A stretch of DNA of 45,850 nt, from assembly GCA_018969405.1 (NCBI GenBank), contig JAGWYK010000010.1, positions 1 through 45,850 of the forward strand, written 5' to 3'. This DNA comes from Acidobacteriota bacterium (lineage in GTDB: Bacteria > Actinomycetota > Acidimicrobiia > Acidimicrobiales > Acidimicrobilacustridaceae). The notes under the pieces are model-generated. The model was not told the origin of the DNA and made no database searches. It worked only from the letters and a program-made list of their open reading frames with translations. A program made the position numbers and the translations under genes. Shown here in pieces: positions 1-7,731 of the stretch. Position 1 is the first letter of the stretch. Every line of letters starts with the position of its first letter.

Positions 1-43
1 CGACAGCACCGCCCAACCGACATCTCCAGAACCCTCCGGTCCG

Positions 44-1195
44 GTGATGCGTCTCTACGACACGGCCCGTCGCGCCGTCGTGCCGTTCACCCCGGGTCCG
101 ATCGTCACCATGTACACCTGTGGCATCACCCCCTACGACGCCACGCACCTCGGTCATGCGGCCACCTACGTCACCTATGACGTCCTGCAGCGACGTCTGC
201 GCGACCTCGGTCACGAGACCCGCTGTGTCCGCAACGTCACCGACGTCGACGATGATCTCCTGCGCAAGGCCCGCGAACTCGGGGTCCACTACCTGGATCT
301 GGCGGCGGCCGAGACGGCCCGGTTCGACGCCGACATGGACGCCCTCAACGTGATCGAGTGCTGGAGCGAGCCGCGGGCCACCTCGGCCATCGCCGACATC
401 CGAGGGTTCATCGGCATGGTGCTCGACCGCGGTCATGCCTATGTGAGCGGTGGCGCCGTCTACTTCGACGTCAGCACCGTCGACACCTTCGGTCAGGTGT
501 CCCACTACTCCCGTGAGCAGATGATCGAACTGGCCCGGCAGCACGGGGGCAACCCCGATGACCCGAACAAGCGGGACCCCCTCGACTTCGTGCTGTGGCA
601 GCCCTCGGCGCCCGACGAGCCGGCCTGGGAATCGCTCTGGGGTCCCGGTCGACCCGGCTGGCACATCGAGTGCTCGGCGCTGGCTCTGCGCGAGCTCGAC
701 ACGACCATCGATCTGCACGGTGGGGGATCGGACCTGATCTTCCCGCACCATGAGTGCGAGGCCGCCCAGAGCGAAGCGGCCACGGGCGTGCCGTTCGTCC
801 GGCACTGGATGCATCAGGCCATGGTGCGCATGGACGGCGAGAAGATGTCGAAATCGCTCGGCAACCTCGTGTTCATCAGCGAACTGCGCAGGACCTACGA
901 CACCCGCGCCATCCGGCTCGGCATCGTCGTCCATCACTACCGCGACTCATGGTCATGGCATGACGAGATCATGCCCACCGCCGCGACCCGACTGGAGCGA
1001 TGGCTGGCGGTCACCACCGCACCCGGCGCCGTCGACAGCGCCGAGGCCCTCGCCGAGGTCCGCGCCCGGCTCGATGACGACCTCGACACCCCGGCGGCGG
1101 TCGCCGCCATCGATGCCGCCGTGGCCCGGGGCGAGGGAGTGGCCTCGGCCGCCGCGCTGCTCGGTGTGTTCCTCGTCGGCGAACCGGTGCGCTGA
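44..1195 (+). CDS. mshC: Cysteine:glucosaminyl-inositol ligase (mycothiol synthesis), 5' end uncertain
   Basis: Joins cysteine to GlcN-inositol with ATP, the penultimate step of mycothiol synthesis in the cytosol. The protein is a class I aminoacyl-tRNA-synthetase relative: the N-terminal stretch TCGITPYDATHLGHA is the MshC version of the CysRS HIGH region (CysRS normally reads CGPTVYD), GGGSDLIFPHHE carries metal and substrate ligands, and KMSKS is intact. At about 383 residues it lacks the CysRS anticodon-binding region, as MshC does. CysS is the main alternative; the CGITPYDATHLGHA signature favours MshC. GTG at 44 is followed directly by ATG at 47. The frame stays open to the left window edge, and known MshC proteins have roughly 10-20 more N-terminal residues, so the gene may begin outside the window. 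thrS follows 72 bases downstream under its own promoter. Confidence 0.85.
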   Translation: MMRLYDTARRAVVPFTPGPIVTMYTCGITPYDATHLGHAATYVTYDVLQRRLRDLGHETRCVRNVTDVDDDLLRKARELGVHYLDLAAAETARFDADMDALNVIECWSEPRATSAIADIRGFIGMVLDRGHAYVSGGAVYFDVSTVDTFGQVSHYSREQMIELARQHGGNPDDPNKRDPLDFVLWQPSAPDEPAWESLWGPGRPGWHIECSALALRELDTTIDLHGGGSDLIFPHHECEAAQSEAATGVPFVRHWMHQAMVRMDGEKMSKSLGNLVFISELRRTYDTRAIRLGIVVHHYRDSWSWHDEIMPTAATRLERWLAVTTAPGAVDSAEALAEVRARLDDDLDTPAAVAAIDAAVARGEGVASAAALLGVFLVGEPVR

Positions 1196-1253
1196 TCGCC
1201 CCACCGGGGTCCGGTGGGCCTCCAACCCATTCGGGGTCGCGCGTCGCCTCAGG

Positions 1254-1259
1254 TAACCT
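1254..1259 (+). promoter_or_regulatory. -10 box TAACCT for thrS (leaderless)
   Basis: TAACCT lies 8 bases before the ATG at 1268 and no Shine-Dalgarno sequence sits between them. Transcription would start at or next to the start codon. This placement favours ATG 1268 over the upstream GTG at 1214. Confidence 0.55.
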
Positions 1260-1267
1260 CGGCGCCC

Positions 1268-3220
1268 ATGTCCTCGCAGATCACGGTCACCCTCCCCGAC
1301 GGTTCCGAGCGTCAGCTCGACGAGGGAGCCACGGTGGCCGATCTCGCCGCGTCCATCGGCAGTCGTCTGGCCAAGGCGGCCGTCATCGGGTCGGTCAACG
1401 GAACCGAGCGCGATCTGGTCTGGCCGCTGGCTGACGGTGATCAGGTCTCCATCATCACCGAGACCGACGAGCGAGGGCTCTACACCATCCGGCACTCCAC
1501 GGCCCATGTGCTCGCCCAGGCGGTGCTGGATCTCTTCCCCGGCGCCACCTTCGCCATCGGTCCCCCGGTGGAGAACGGCTTCTACTACGACTTCGAACTC
1601 CCTGACGGTGGCACCTTCACACCCGACGACCTCGATCGCATCGATGCCCGCATGCGCGAGATCATCGCCGAGCGACAGCCGTTCATCCGCGACGAGATCG
1701 CCGAGGACGTCGCCCTGGAACTGTTCCGCGACCACCGGTACAAGTGCGAGATCATCCGCGGTGCGGCCGAGGATCCCATGTCGGCCACCGAGACCGGACT
1801 GGTGCGCACCTACGAGAACCCGCCGCGGTTCATCGATCTGTGTCGCGGTCCCCATGTCCCCGACACGGGTCGGCTCGGTCATTTCCGCCTCATGCGCGTC
1901 GCCGGCGCCTACTGGCGCGGCGATGAGAAGAACCCCATGCTCCAGCGCATCTACGGCACCGCCTGGCCCTCGAAGAAGGAGCTCGATGCGTACCTGACCC
2001 GTCTCGAGGAGGCGGAGAAGCGCGACCATCGCCGACTCGGTGTCGAACTCGACCTGTTCTCCTTCCCCGAGGAGATCGGCTCGGGCCTGGCGGTGTTCCA
2101 TCCCAAGGGCGGCATCGTCCGTCGGATCATGGAGGACTACTCGCGGGCGCGCCATGAGCGGGCCGGGTACGAGTTCGTCTACTCGCCGCACATCACCAAG
2201 TCCGCCCTGTTCGAGAAGAGCGGGCATCTCGACTGGTACGCGGATGGCATGTACCCGCCGATGGAGCTCGACGGCGGCACCGACTACTACCTCAAGCCGA
2301 TGAACTGCCCGTTCCACATCCTGATCTTCGGATCCGGGCAGCGTTCCTACCGCGAACTGCCGCTCCGACTCTTCGAGTTCGGCACCGTGTACCGCTACGA
2401 GAAGTCGGGAGTGGTGCAGGGCCTCACCCGGGCGCGGGGTTTCGCACAGGATGATGCCCACATCTTCTGCACCCGTGAGCAGGCGCCGGCCGAGCTGGCC
2501 CGCGCCCTCGACTTCGTGCTCGACCTCCTGCGCGACTACGGACTCGACGACTTCTACGTGGAACTGTCGACCAAGCCCGAGACGAAGGCGGTGGGCACCG
2601 ACGAGGAGTGGGCCGAGGCCATCGAGGTCCTCCGCACCGTCGCGCTCGACAAGGGCATGCATCTGGTGATGGATGAGGGTGGTGGGGCGTTCTACGGACC
2701 CAAGATCTCGGTGCAGGCCCGTGATGCCATCGGTCGCACCTGGCAGATGTCCACCATCCAGCTCGACTTCCAGCTCCCGCAGCGCTTCGACCTCTCCTAT
2801 GTCGGGGCCGACAACGAACGCCACCGACCGGTGATGATCCATCGGGCGCTGTTCGGCTCCGTCGAGCGGTTCTTCGCCATCCTCGTCGAGCACTACGCCG
2901 GGGCCTTCCCGGCCTGGCTCGCGCCGCTGCAGGTGCGGGTGCTGCCGGTGCGCGCCGACCATGACGCCCACGCCGCCTCCCTGGTCGACGAGCTGCGCGG
3001 TCGGGGTTTCCGTGCCGATGTCGTCGATGCCGCCGAGCCGCTCGGGGCGCGCATCCGGCGGGCGAAGCTCGAGAAGATCCCCTATGTGCTGGTGGTCGGT
3101 GACGACGACGTCGCCAACGGCACCGTCGGGGTGAACCCCCGGGGCGGTGAGGTCGAACGTGACGTCACCGTCGACGAGTTCATGTCCCGTCTCGCCACCG
3201 ACGTCGAGACCCATCGCTGA
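1268..3220 (+). CDS. thrS: Threonyl-tRNA synthetase
   Basis: Charges tRNA-Thr in the cytosol. The 650-residue protein has the full order expected: an N-terminal TGS domain (about 1-65), a second editing-type domain with a [13 protein letters not shown]-type histidine motif and later a conserved Cys-His stretch, the class II catalytic core (about 270-540) with zinc-ligand motif MNCPFHI, the motif 2 region [20 protein letters not shown], and a C-terminal anticodon-binding domain (about 545-650). The chosen ATG matches the usual start of the TGS domain ([12 protein letters not shown]) and sits just after a -10 box. thrS followed at once by a HIT protein and then pgsA is the same order as in Mycobacterium tuberculosis. 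The HIT gene starts 3 bases after the stop, so the two are almost certainly cotranscribed. Confidence 0.97.
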   Translation: MSSQITVTLPDGSERQLDEGATVADLAASIGSRLAKAAVIGSVNGTERDLVWPLADGDQVSIITETDERGLYTIRHSTAHVLAQAVLDLFPGATFAIGPPVENGFYYDFELPDGGTFTPDDLDRIDARMREIIAERQPFIRDEIAEDVALELFRDHRYKCEIIRGAAEDPMSATETGLVRTYENPPRFIDLCRGPHVPDTGRLGHFRLMRVAGAYWRGDEKNPMLQRIYGTAWPSKKELDAYLTRLEEAEKRDHRRLGVELDLFSFPEEIGSGLAVFHPKGGIVRRIMEDYSRARHERAGYEFVYSPHITKSALFEKSGHLDWYADGMYPPMELDGGTDYYLKPMNCPFHILIFGSGQRSYRELPLRLFEFGTVYRYEKSGVVQGLTRARGFAQDDAHIFCTREQAPAELARALDFVLDLLRDYGLDDFYVELSTKPETKAVGTDEEWAEAIEVLRTVALDKGMHLVMDEGGGAFYGPKISVQARDAIGRTWQMSTIQLDFQLPQRFDLSYVGADNERHRPVMIHRALFGSVERFFAILVEHYAGAFPAWLAPLQVRVLPVRADHDAHAASLVDELRGRGFRADVVDAAEPLGARIRRAKLEKIPYVLVVGDDDVANGTVGVNPRGGEVERDVTVDEFMSRLATDVETHR

Positions 3221-3223
3221 ACC

Positions 3224-3751
3224 ATGACCTCGCCGCGCCTCGATCACCTCTGGGCCGGCTGGCGCCACGACTACATCGCGCGGGTCAGTGAACCCACCGA
3301 CACCTCCCTCGAACCCGACGGGACCGGTTCGCTGTTCGAGCGGGTGCTTCGTCTCGCCGACGAGGAGGGCCTGGTGGTGCACCGCGGTGCGACCTGTTCG
3401 GTGATCCTCAACGCCTACCCGTACTGCAGCGGTCATCTCCTGGTGCTCCCGAACCGCGCGGTGGCCGAGCTCGAGGATCTCACCGTTGACGAACGCCATG
3501 AGATGGCCGATCTGACCAACGATGCTGTGCTCGCCCTGCGAGCCGCGTACCGATGTGAAGGGATCAACGTCGGCACCAACCTCGGCGCCGCCGCCGGCGC
3601 CGGTGTGCCCTCGCATCTGCACACCCATGTGCTTCCCCGATGGAGCGGTGACACGAACTTCATGACCTCGGTGGCCCTCACGCGCGTGCTGCCCGAGCCG
3701 CTGGACGTCACCTGGCATCGGGTCCGCGACGCGTGGCCCAGCCGCGGCTGA
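3224..3751 (+). CDS. HIT-family hydrolase/phosphorylase (Ap4A phosphorylase-like)
   Basis: A 175-residue histidine-triad protein. The triad HLHTHVLPRW is at residues 131-140 (H131, H133, H135), preceded by a typical HIT core (ILNAYPYCSGHLLVLPNR, about 61-78). The close positional relative in M. tuberculosis, Rv2613c, is a diadenosine tetraphosphate phosphorylase encoded next to thrS. The same activity (clearing Ap4A, a side product of aminoacyl-tRNA synthetases) is a reasonable inference here from motif plus context. ATG 3224 is 3 bases after thrS, giving an operon. The gene ends about 60 bases before the next, independently promoted gene. Confidence 0.85.
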   Translation: MTSPRLDHLWAGWRHDYIARVSEPTDTSLEPDGTGSLFERVLRLADEEGLVVHRGATCSVILNAYPYCSGHLLVLPNRAVAELEDLTVDERHEMADLTNDAVLALRAAYRCEGINVGTNLGAAAGAGVPSHLHTHVLPRWSGDTNFMTSVALTRVLPEPLDVTWHRVRDAWPSRG

Positions 3752-3800
3752 TCCCCGCGACGGCGGGGTCCCGGAGATGCGCGCCGGGGATGGCGACCAC

Positions 3801-3806
3801 TACGGT
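3801..3806 (+). promoter_or_regulatory. -10 box TACGGT (leaderless, selects ATG 3814)
   Basis: TACGGT ends 7 bases before ATG 3814. An in-frame ATG at 3790 lies upstream of this box and would not be on the transcript, so 3814 is preferred. Confidence 0.5.
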
Positions 3807-3813
3807 GCCCTCG

Positions 3814-4338
3814 ATGTCCGAGCCCCCCGACGAGACCCCGCCGTCCGATGACGCGATCCGCGACTCCCTCCCGGAGGATCTGGACGCCACCGGGTACGTC
3901 GGTCCGTACCTGTTCCCGAACAACAACCGGCGGCGCATCCCGGCCTACCTCTACTGGGCCATCGCGGCGATCTGCATCCTGGTGTGGTTCCTGCGTCGGG
4001 GTCACGATCCGGTTCTCATCAACAACGGTGTGCTGGTCGCCGCGATCCTGCTGGCCCTCATCGGGCTCTACAGCTTCGTGGCCGGCTGGAACCTCGCCAT
4101 CGACGAGTCCGACGCGCTGGTGGCCGCCACTCGGCAGGTCGGTTTCCCGGTGGGCCACTCCTCGGCCCAGATGGGCTGGCGAGGGTTGCTGAGTCGTCCC
4201 ACCTGGCGGGTGCTGGTCTACTCGGCCGATGATCCGCCCGAGAAGCGCGGGCTGGTGCTGGTCGACGGGGTCGACGGGTCGATCGTGGAGTGGTTCGTCG
4301 AGGACAACCCGGAGGACTGGGGCGCCCTCAGCTCCTGA
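3814..4338 (+). CDS. Small two-helix membrane protein of unknown function
   Basis: 174 residues beginning MSEPPDETPPSDD, an acidic proline-rich N-terminus. A Y(V)GPYLFPNNNRRR stretch precedes two membrane segments separated by a short loop (AYLYWAIAAICILVWFL and VLVAAILLALIGLYSFVA). The cytosolic or extracytosolic C-terminal part contains SSAQMGWRGLLSRPTWRVLVYSADDPPEKRGLVLVDGVDG and ends EDNPEDWGALSS. I do not recognise a named family. It sits inside the thrS-pimA block between the HIT gene and pgsA, a position with no gene in the mycobacterial version. Its last 11 bases overlap the tail of the convergent gene on the other strand. Confidence 0.8.
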   Translation: MSEPPDETPPSDDAIRDSLPEDLDATGYVGPYLFPNNNRRRIPAYLYWAIAAICILVWFLRRGHDPVLINNGVLVAAILLALIGLYSFVAGWNLAIDESDALVAATRQVGFPVGHSSAQMGWRGLLSRPTWRVLVYSADDPPEKRGLVLVDGVDGSIVEWFVEDNPEDWGALSS

Positions 4339-4831
4339 TCGAACGGAGGGTGCGTTCCATCCGCTGCAGGTTCTCGGCCCCCACCACGACGGCGGCGTCG
4401 AGGATCTGCAGGGCCGTGACCGATTCACCTCCGGCGATGGTGCCGCTGCGGAACCAGGCATCGCCGTGGATGGCGGCGGCGTCATCGGCCAGCGCCCCTG
4501 CGAGTTCGTCGAGCTGCTCGAGCGCCGAGGCGACACTGTCGAGCACGGGGTTGTGCCAGTGCCGCTGATCGGCCCGGATGACAGCGGCATGGAAGATCGG
4601 GAAATCGTGCACCTGGGTCTGGCGGAGGGCCTCGCGCTGGATCAACCAGGTGCGCACGGTGTCGGCGAGCAGTTCCAGGGCCGAGACCCCCTCCGGGCCG
4701 ATCTGCTGGGCCTGGGCCTCGATCACCGGGTCCTCGGCGGGCAGCACCAGCGACCGATAGCGGCGCGGGAAGGAGCGCAGTGCGATCTGGGCGTCGGTCG
4801 GGGCCACCGGTCGGGAGTCGTTCGTCGCCAT
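4328..4831 (-). CDS. Conserved-looking helical protein, function unknown
   Basis: 167 residues, predominantly alpha-helical by composition, without membrane segments or signal peptide. It has several His and Trp residues in the middle (HDFPIFHAAVIRADQRHWHNP) and an Ala-rich C-terminal half ending RMERTLRSIRS. The pattern is loosely like a four-helix bundle, but I cannot name a family. It is the only minus-strand gene in the first 13 kb. The ATG is supported by a -10 box 6 bases upstream. The tail overlaps the convergent membrane-protein gene by 11 bases. Confidence 0.7.
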   Translation of the reverse strand: MATNDSRPVAPTDAQIALRSFPRRYRSLVLPAEDPVIEAQAQQIGPEGVSALELLADTVRTWLIQREALRQTQVHDFPIFHAAVIRADQRHWHNPVLDSVASALEQLDELAGALADDAAAIHGDAWFRSGTIAGGESVTALQILDAAVVVGAENLQRMERTLRSIRS

Positions 4832-4837
4832 GCCGTC

Positions 4838-4843
4838 ACCGTA
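4838..4843 (-). promoter_or_regulatory. -10 box TACGGT for the minus-strand gene (leaderless)
   Basis: On the minus strand TACGGT is followed by 6 bases and then the ATG at 4831. There is no room for a ribosome binding site. Confidence 0.5.
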
Positions 4844-4898
4844 TCGGTCGCAGGAGCCTCCCCGACCCGGTGTCCGAAGGGTCCGAAGGGGCGACTGC

Positions 4899-4904
4899 TA
4901 GCCT
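4899..4904 (+). promoter_or_regulatory. Extended -10 TGC-TAGCCT for pgsA
   Basis: TAGCCT is preceded by TGC, an extended -10. The predicted transcript has a leader of about 40 bases with a GAGGAG ribosome site 7-8 bases before ATG 4953. Confidence 0.5.
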
Positions 4905-4952
4905 GCAGGGGTCTGGTGACGGCCATCGCGACGGCCTCCCGAGGAGAACTCC

Positions 4953-5636
4953 ATGCTTGACGGTCGTTGGAAGACGAGCATCGAACGAGGTCTGCGTCCG
5001 GTGGGCGTGAACCTCCGGCGCGCCGGGGTCAACGCCGATGTGCTCACTGCGGTCGGCGTCACCATGTCGGCCGCCTCCGGTGTGGCCATCGCCACCGGAC
5101 ACCTCTCGTTGGGCCTCCTGCTGCTGGTGCTCACCGGCCTGCCCGACGCCCTCGACGGTGCCGTGGCCAAGGCCGCGGGCACGGCGGGGCCCCGTGGCGC
5201 CTTCTTCGATTCGGTGGCCGATCGCGTCTCGGACACCTTCCTGCTGCTCGGTGTGGCCTGGTACCTCGCCGACACCTCGGGTGCCCATCTGGCTCTGCTG
5301 CCCATGGCGGTGCTCGGCGCCTCGCTGATCATCTCCTACGAGCGGGCCAAGGCCGAGGCGCTCGGCTTCAGCGCCAAGGGCGGCATCATGGAGCGGGCCG
5401 AGCGGATCATCCTGCTCGGTCTCGGTCTGCTGTTCCAGAGCCTGCTGCTGGTGGTGCTGTGGGTGATGCTCGCGCTCACCGTGCTCACGGCGGTGCAGCG
5501 CTTCGTGAAGGTGTGGCGTCAGGCCTCGATGGAACGCCCGGTGGTCGCCCCGACCCGTCGGGCCTCCCGCCGACGTGCGGCCCGGTCGACCTCGACCGTG
5601 TGGCGACAGAACCTGCAGTCACGTCGACGCCGCTAG
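4953..5636 (+). CDS. pgsA: Phosphatidylinositol phosphate synthase (CDP-alcohol phosphatidyltransferase)
   Basis: Integral membrane enzyme that would transfer the phosphatidyl group of CDP-diacylglycerol to inositol phosphate, the first committed step toward PI and PIMs. The CDP-alcohol phosphotransferase motif is at residues 65-90: D65, D68, G69, A72, then K73 in place of the usual Arg, G82, D86 and D90. Several hydrophobic segments follow (about 50-65, 95-130, 145-170). The C-terminal 40 residues are very basic (RRASRRRAARS...RRRR). Identity as the PI-type enzyme rather than a PG synthase rests on the order pgsA - PIM acyltransferase - pimA, as in mycobacteria. A GAGGAG ribosome site supports the ATG. 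The TAG stop is 6 bases before the next ATG. Confidence 0.9.
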   Translation: MLDGRWKTSIERGLRPVGVNLRRAGVNADVLTAVGVTMSAASGVAIATGHLSLGLLLLVLTGLPDALDGAVAKAAGTAGPRGAFFDSVADRVSDTFLLLGVAWYLADTSGAHLALLPMAVLGASLIISYERAKAEALGFSAKGGIMERAERIILLGLGLLFQSLLLVVLWVMLALTVLTAVQRFVKVWRQASMERPVVAPTRRASRRRAARSTSTVWRQNLQSRRRR

Positions 5637-5642
5637 GGCCGC

Positions 5643-6593
5643 ATGGCTCCTGATGTCGTGACCGCGGCCTATCGGGCCGGAGCGTTCGTCTCGCGCACCC
5701 TGCCCTGGCCCGTGGCCGATGCCCTGGCGACCCGCCTGAGTCGCGTGGCCGCCGATCTGTCCCGAGAACGACGGATGATGGTCGCCCGTCATCTCCGCCG
5801 GGTGCGTCCCGAACTGGAGGGTCGGCAGCTGCGCCGTGCCGTCGACGCCACCTTCGAGAGCTACGCCCGCTACTGGGTGGAGTCCTTCCGCCTGCCGCGC
5901 CTCAGCCCGGCGCAGGTCGATGCGGGCCTCGTGATCGAGAACTACCACCACATCGCCGAGGCCCTCGACGCCGGTACCGGTGTGGTGCTGGTGCTGCCCC
6001 ATCTCGGCGGGTGGGAGTGGGCCGGGTTCTGGCTCGCCACCGTGGTGGGCCACCCCATCACCGTGGTGGTCGAGGCGGTCGAACCTCCGTCGCTGTTCGA
6101 GTTCTTCACCTCGTTCCGTCGCCAGCTGGGCATGAACATCGTGCCGCTGGGTCCCACCTCGAGCACCGAGATCCTCCGGGCCCTGAGCAACAACCATGTG
6201 GTCTGTCTGCTCGCCGATCGCGATCTCACCGGCGACGGCATCGAACTCGACATGTTCGGCGAACGGACCTCGTTGCCCGCCGGCCCCGCCATGCTCGCCC
6301 TGCGCTCCGGTGCGCCACTCATCACCGCAGCGATCTACTTCGACGGGCGGCACGGCCACCGGGCGATCGTCGATCCGCCCCTCGATGTGCGACGTGAGGG
6401 TCGACTCCGGGAGGACGTCGCCCGCATCACCCGCGACATGGCCTCCCGTCTCGAGCGTCTCATCGCCCGGGCTCCTGAGCAGTGGCATCTGCAGCAGCCC
6501 AACTGGCCGAGTGACTACGACCTGCTCGAGGCCATCGGCAAGCCCCATCCGCGGCCCCACGCCGGTCCGGCGGCCCGACCGGTGAACGGCTGA
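5643..6593 (+). CDS. patA: Phosphatidylinositol mannoside acyltransferase
   Basis: Lysophospholipid-acyltransferase fold of the LpxL/HtrB-like kind, 316 residues. The catalytic HxxxxE motif is H120-LGGW-E125 (LPHLGGWEWAG). A second conserved block around LLADRDLTGDGIELDMFG and LPAGPAMLALRSGAPLI corresponds to the substrate and acyl-binding region. By position between pgsA and pimA it matches mycobacterial Rv2611c, which acylates the mannose of PIM1/PIM2 at the inner face of the membrane. There is no cleavable signal; membrane association is expected through the hydrophobic N-terminal helices. The start is 6 bases after pgsA and the stop is 1 base before pimA, so the three genes form an operon. 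Confidence 0.9.
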   Translation: MAPDVVTAAYRAGAFVSRTLPWPVADALATRLSRVAADLSRERRMMVARHLRRVRPELEGRQLRRAVDATFESYARYWVESFRLPRLSPAQVDAGLVIENYHHIAEALDAGTGVVLVLPHLGGWEWAGFWLATVVGHPITVVVEAVEPPSLFEFFTSFRRQLGMNIVPLGPTSSTEILRALSNNHVVCLLADRDLTGDGIELDMFGERTSLPAGPAMLALRSGAPLITAAIYFDGRHGHRAIVDPPLDVRREGRLREDVARITRDMASRLERLIARAPEQWHLQQPNWPSDYDLLEAIGKPHPRPHAGPAARPVNG

Positions 6594-6594
6594 C

Positions 6595-7671
6595 ATGCGC
6601 ATCGGCATCGTCTGCCCGTACAGCCTCTCCCTGCCCGGCGGTGTCCAGGGCCAGGTGCTCGGACTCGCCGATGCGCTGCGTGCCCGAGGCCATGATGTGC
6701 GCGTGCTCGGCCCCTGCGACGGTCCTCCGCCCGATGCCGGGGTCACCCCGCTGGGCGACAGTCTCCCCACGGCCGCCAACGGATCGGTCGCGCCGATCGC
6801 GCCCGATCCCTCGGCCCAGCTGCGCACCATCCGGGCACTGCGCGACGAACGGTTCGAGATCGTGAACCTGCACGAGCCGCTGGCTCCCGGGGTGACCCAG
6901 ACCGCCCTGCTGTTCAAGTCGCAGCCGCTGGTGGGCACCTTCCATGCGGCAGGGGAGAGCGCCGGCTATCGATGGCTCAATCCGATCGTGCGGTGGTTGG
7001 CGGCCAAGCTCGATCTGCGCTGCGCGGTCTCGGCCGACGCTCGCGACATGGCCATGGCGGCGGTGGGCGGCACCTACGAGGTGCTGTTCAACGGCGTCGA
7101 CCTGCAGGCCTACGACCGTGGAGCTCCGCCCGCACCCTCGCCGCGCACGATCCTGTTCCTCGGTCGTCACGAACCGCGCAAGGGTCTGGCGGTGCTGCTG
7201 GGGGCCATGGGTGAGCTGCCGGCCGATGTGCGGCTGTGGGTGGCCGGTGACGGTCCCGAGACCGAGGAACTGCGGCGGCGGGTGGCCGGGGATCCGAGGA
7301 TCGAGTGGCTGGGCCGCCTCACCGAGGCCGAGAAGGTCGAGCGGCTCCGCGCCGCGTCGGTGCTGTGTGCGCCCTCGCTGCGCGGCGAGTCCTTCGGGGT
7401 GGTGCTGCTGGAGGCCATGGCCGCCGGTGCCGCGGTGGTCGCCACCTCGTTGCCCGGCTACGCCAACGTGGCCCGGGCCGATCGCGATGCGCTGCTGGTC
7501 ACCCCCGGAGAGGTCGGGGAGCTCGCCGCCGCGCTGCGGCGGGTGCTGCTCGACAGGGAGCTCGCCGCCCGCCTGGTCGCCTCGGGTGCCGAGCGGGCCG
7601 CCGGCTTCTCGATGGCGCAGCTGGCGGCGCGCTACGAGGGGCTCTACGAACAGGTGCTCCGGCGCCGGTAG
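6595..7671 (+). CDS. pimA: Phosphatidylinositol alpha-mannosyltransferase PimA
   Basis: GT4-family GT-B glycosyltransferase that adds the first mannose from GDP-mannose to the inositol of PI. The N-terminal CPYSLSLPGGVQGQVLGLA (residues 7-25) carries the glycine-rich donor loop characteristic of PimA. LHEPLAPG and FHAAGE are the acceptor and inositol-side motifs. The C-terminal domain has LFLGRHEPRKGL and the GT4 signature ESFGVVLLEAMAAG (two glutamates eight apart). Length 358 is close to mycobacterial PimA. The start is 1 base after the acyltransferase stop. The gene ends in TAG, and that TAG also forms the first three bases of the -10 box (TAGGCT) for the next transcript. Confidence 0.93.
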   Translation: MRIGIVCPYSLSLPGGVQGQVLGLADALRARGHDVRVLGPCDGPPPDAGVTPLGDSLPTAANGSVAPIAPDPSAQLRTIRALRDERFEIVNLHEPLAPGVTQTALLFKSQPLVGTFHAAGESAGYRWLNPIVRWLAAKLDLRCAVSADARDMAMAAVGGTYEVLFNGVDLQAYDRGAPPAPSPRTILFLGRHEPRKGLAVLLGAMGELPADVRLWVAGDGPETEELRRRVAGDPRIEWLGRLTEAEKVERLRAASVLCAPSLRGESFGVVLLEAMAAGAAVVATSLPGYANVARADRDALLVTPGEVGELAAALRRVLLDRELAARLVASGAERAAGFSMAQLAARYEGLYEQVLRRR

Positions 7672-7674
7672 GCT
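7669..7674 (+). promoter_or_regulatory. -10 box TAGGCT overlapping the pimA stop codon
   Basis: TAGGCT begins with the TAG stop of pimA and ends 9 bases before ATG 7684. It would start a transcript at or near that ATG. Confidence 0.5.
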
Positions 7675-7683
7675 CCTGCGATC

Positions 7684-7731
7684 ATGAGTTCTCCATCGAC
7701 CGCCGCGTCAGCCCCGAGGGCAGCAGCGTGA
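7684..7731 (+). CDS. Putative 15-codon leader peptide coupled to the pseudopeptidase gene
   Basis: ATG at 7684 opens a 15-codon frame (MSSPSTAASAPRAAA) ending in TGA at 7729-7731. It is 9 bases downstream of a TAGGCT -10 box and has no ribosome site of its own, as expected for a leaderless start. The stop overlaps the GTG of the next gene as GTGA. No in-frame ATG or GTG that could extend the downstream protein lies between pimA and this GTG. The likely role is to bring a terminating ribosome to the GTG. A non-translated ATG is the alternative. Confidence 0.45.
   Translation: MSSPSTAASAPRAAA

Noticed and set aside
953-3718. Very long minus-strand open frame (about 921 codons) opposite mshC and thrS
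   Set aside because: It is the mirror of strongly conserved plus-strand genes in GC-rich DNA; its composition (His, Asp, Gly, Val, Glu-rich) shows no domain.
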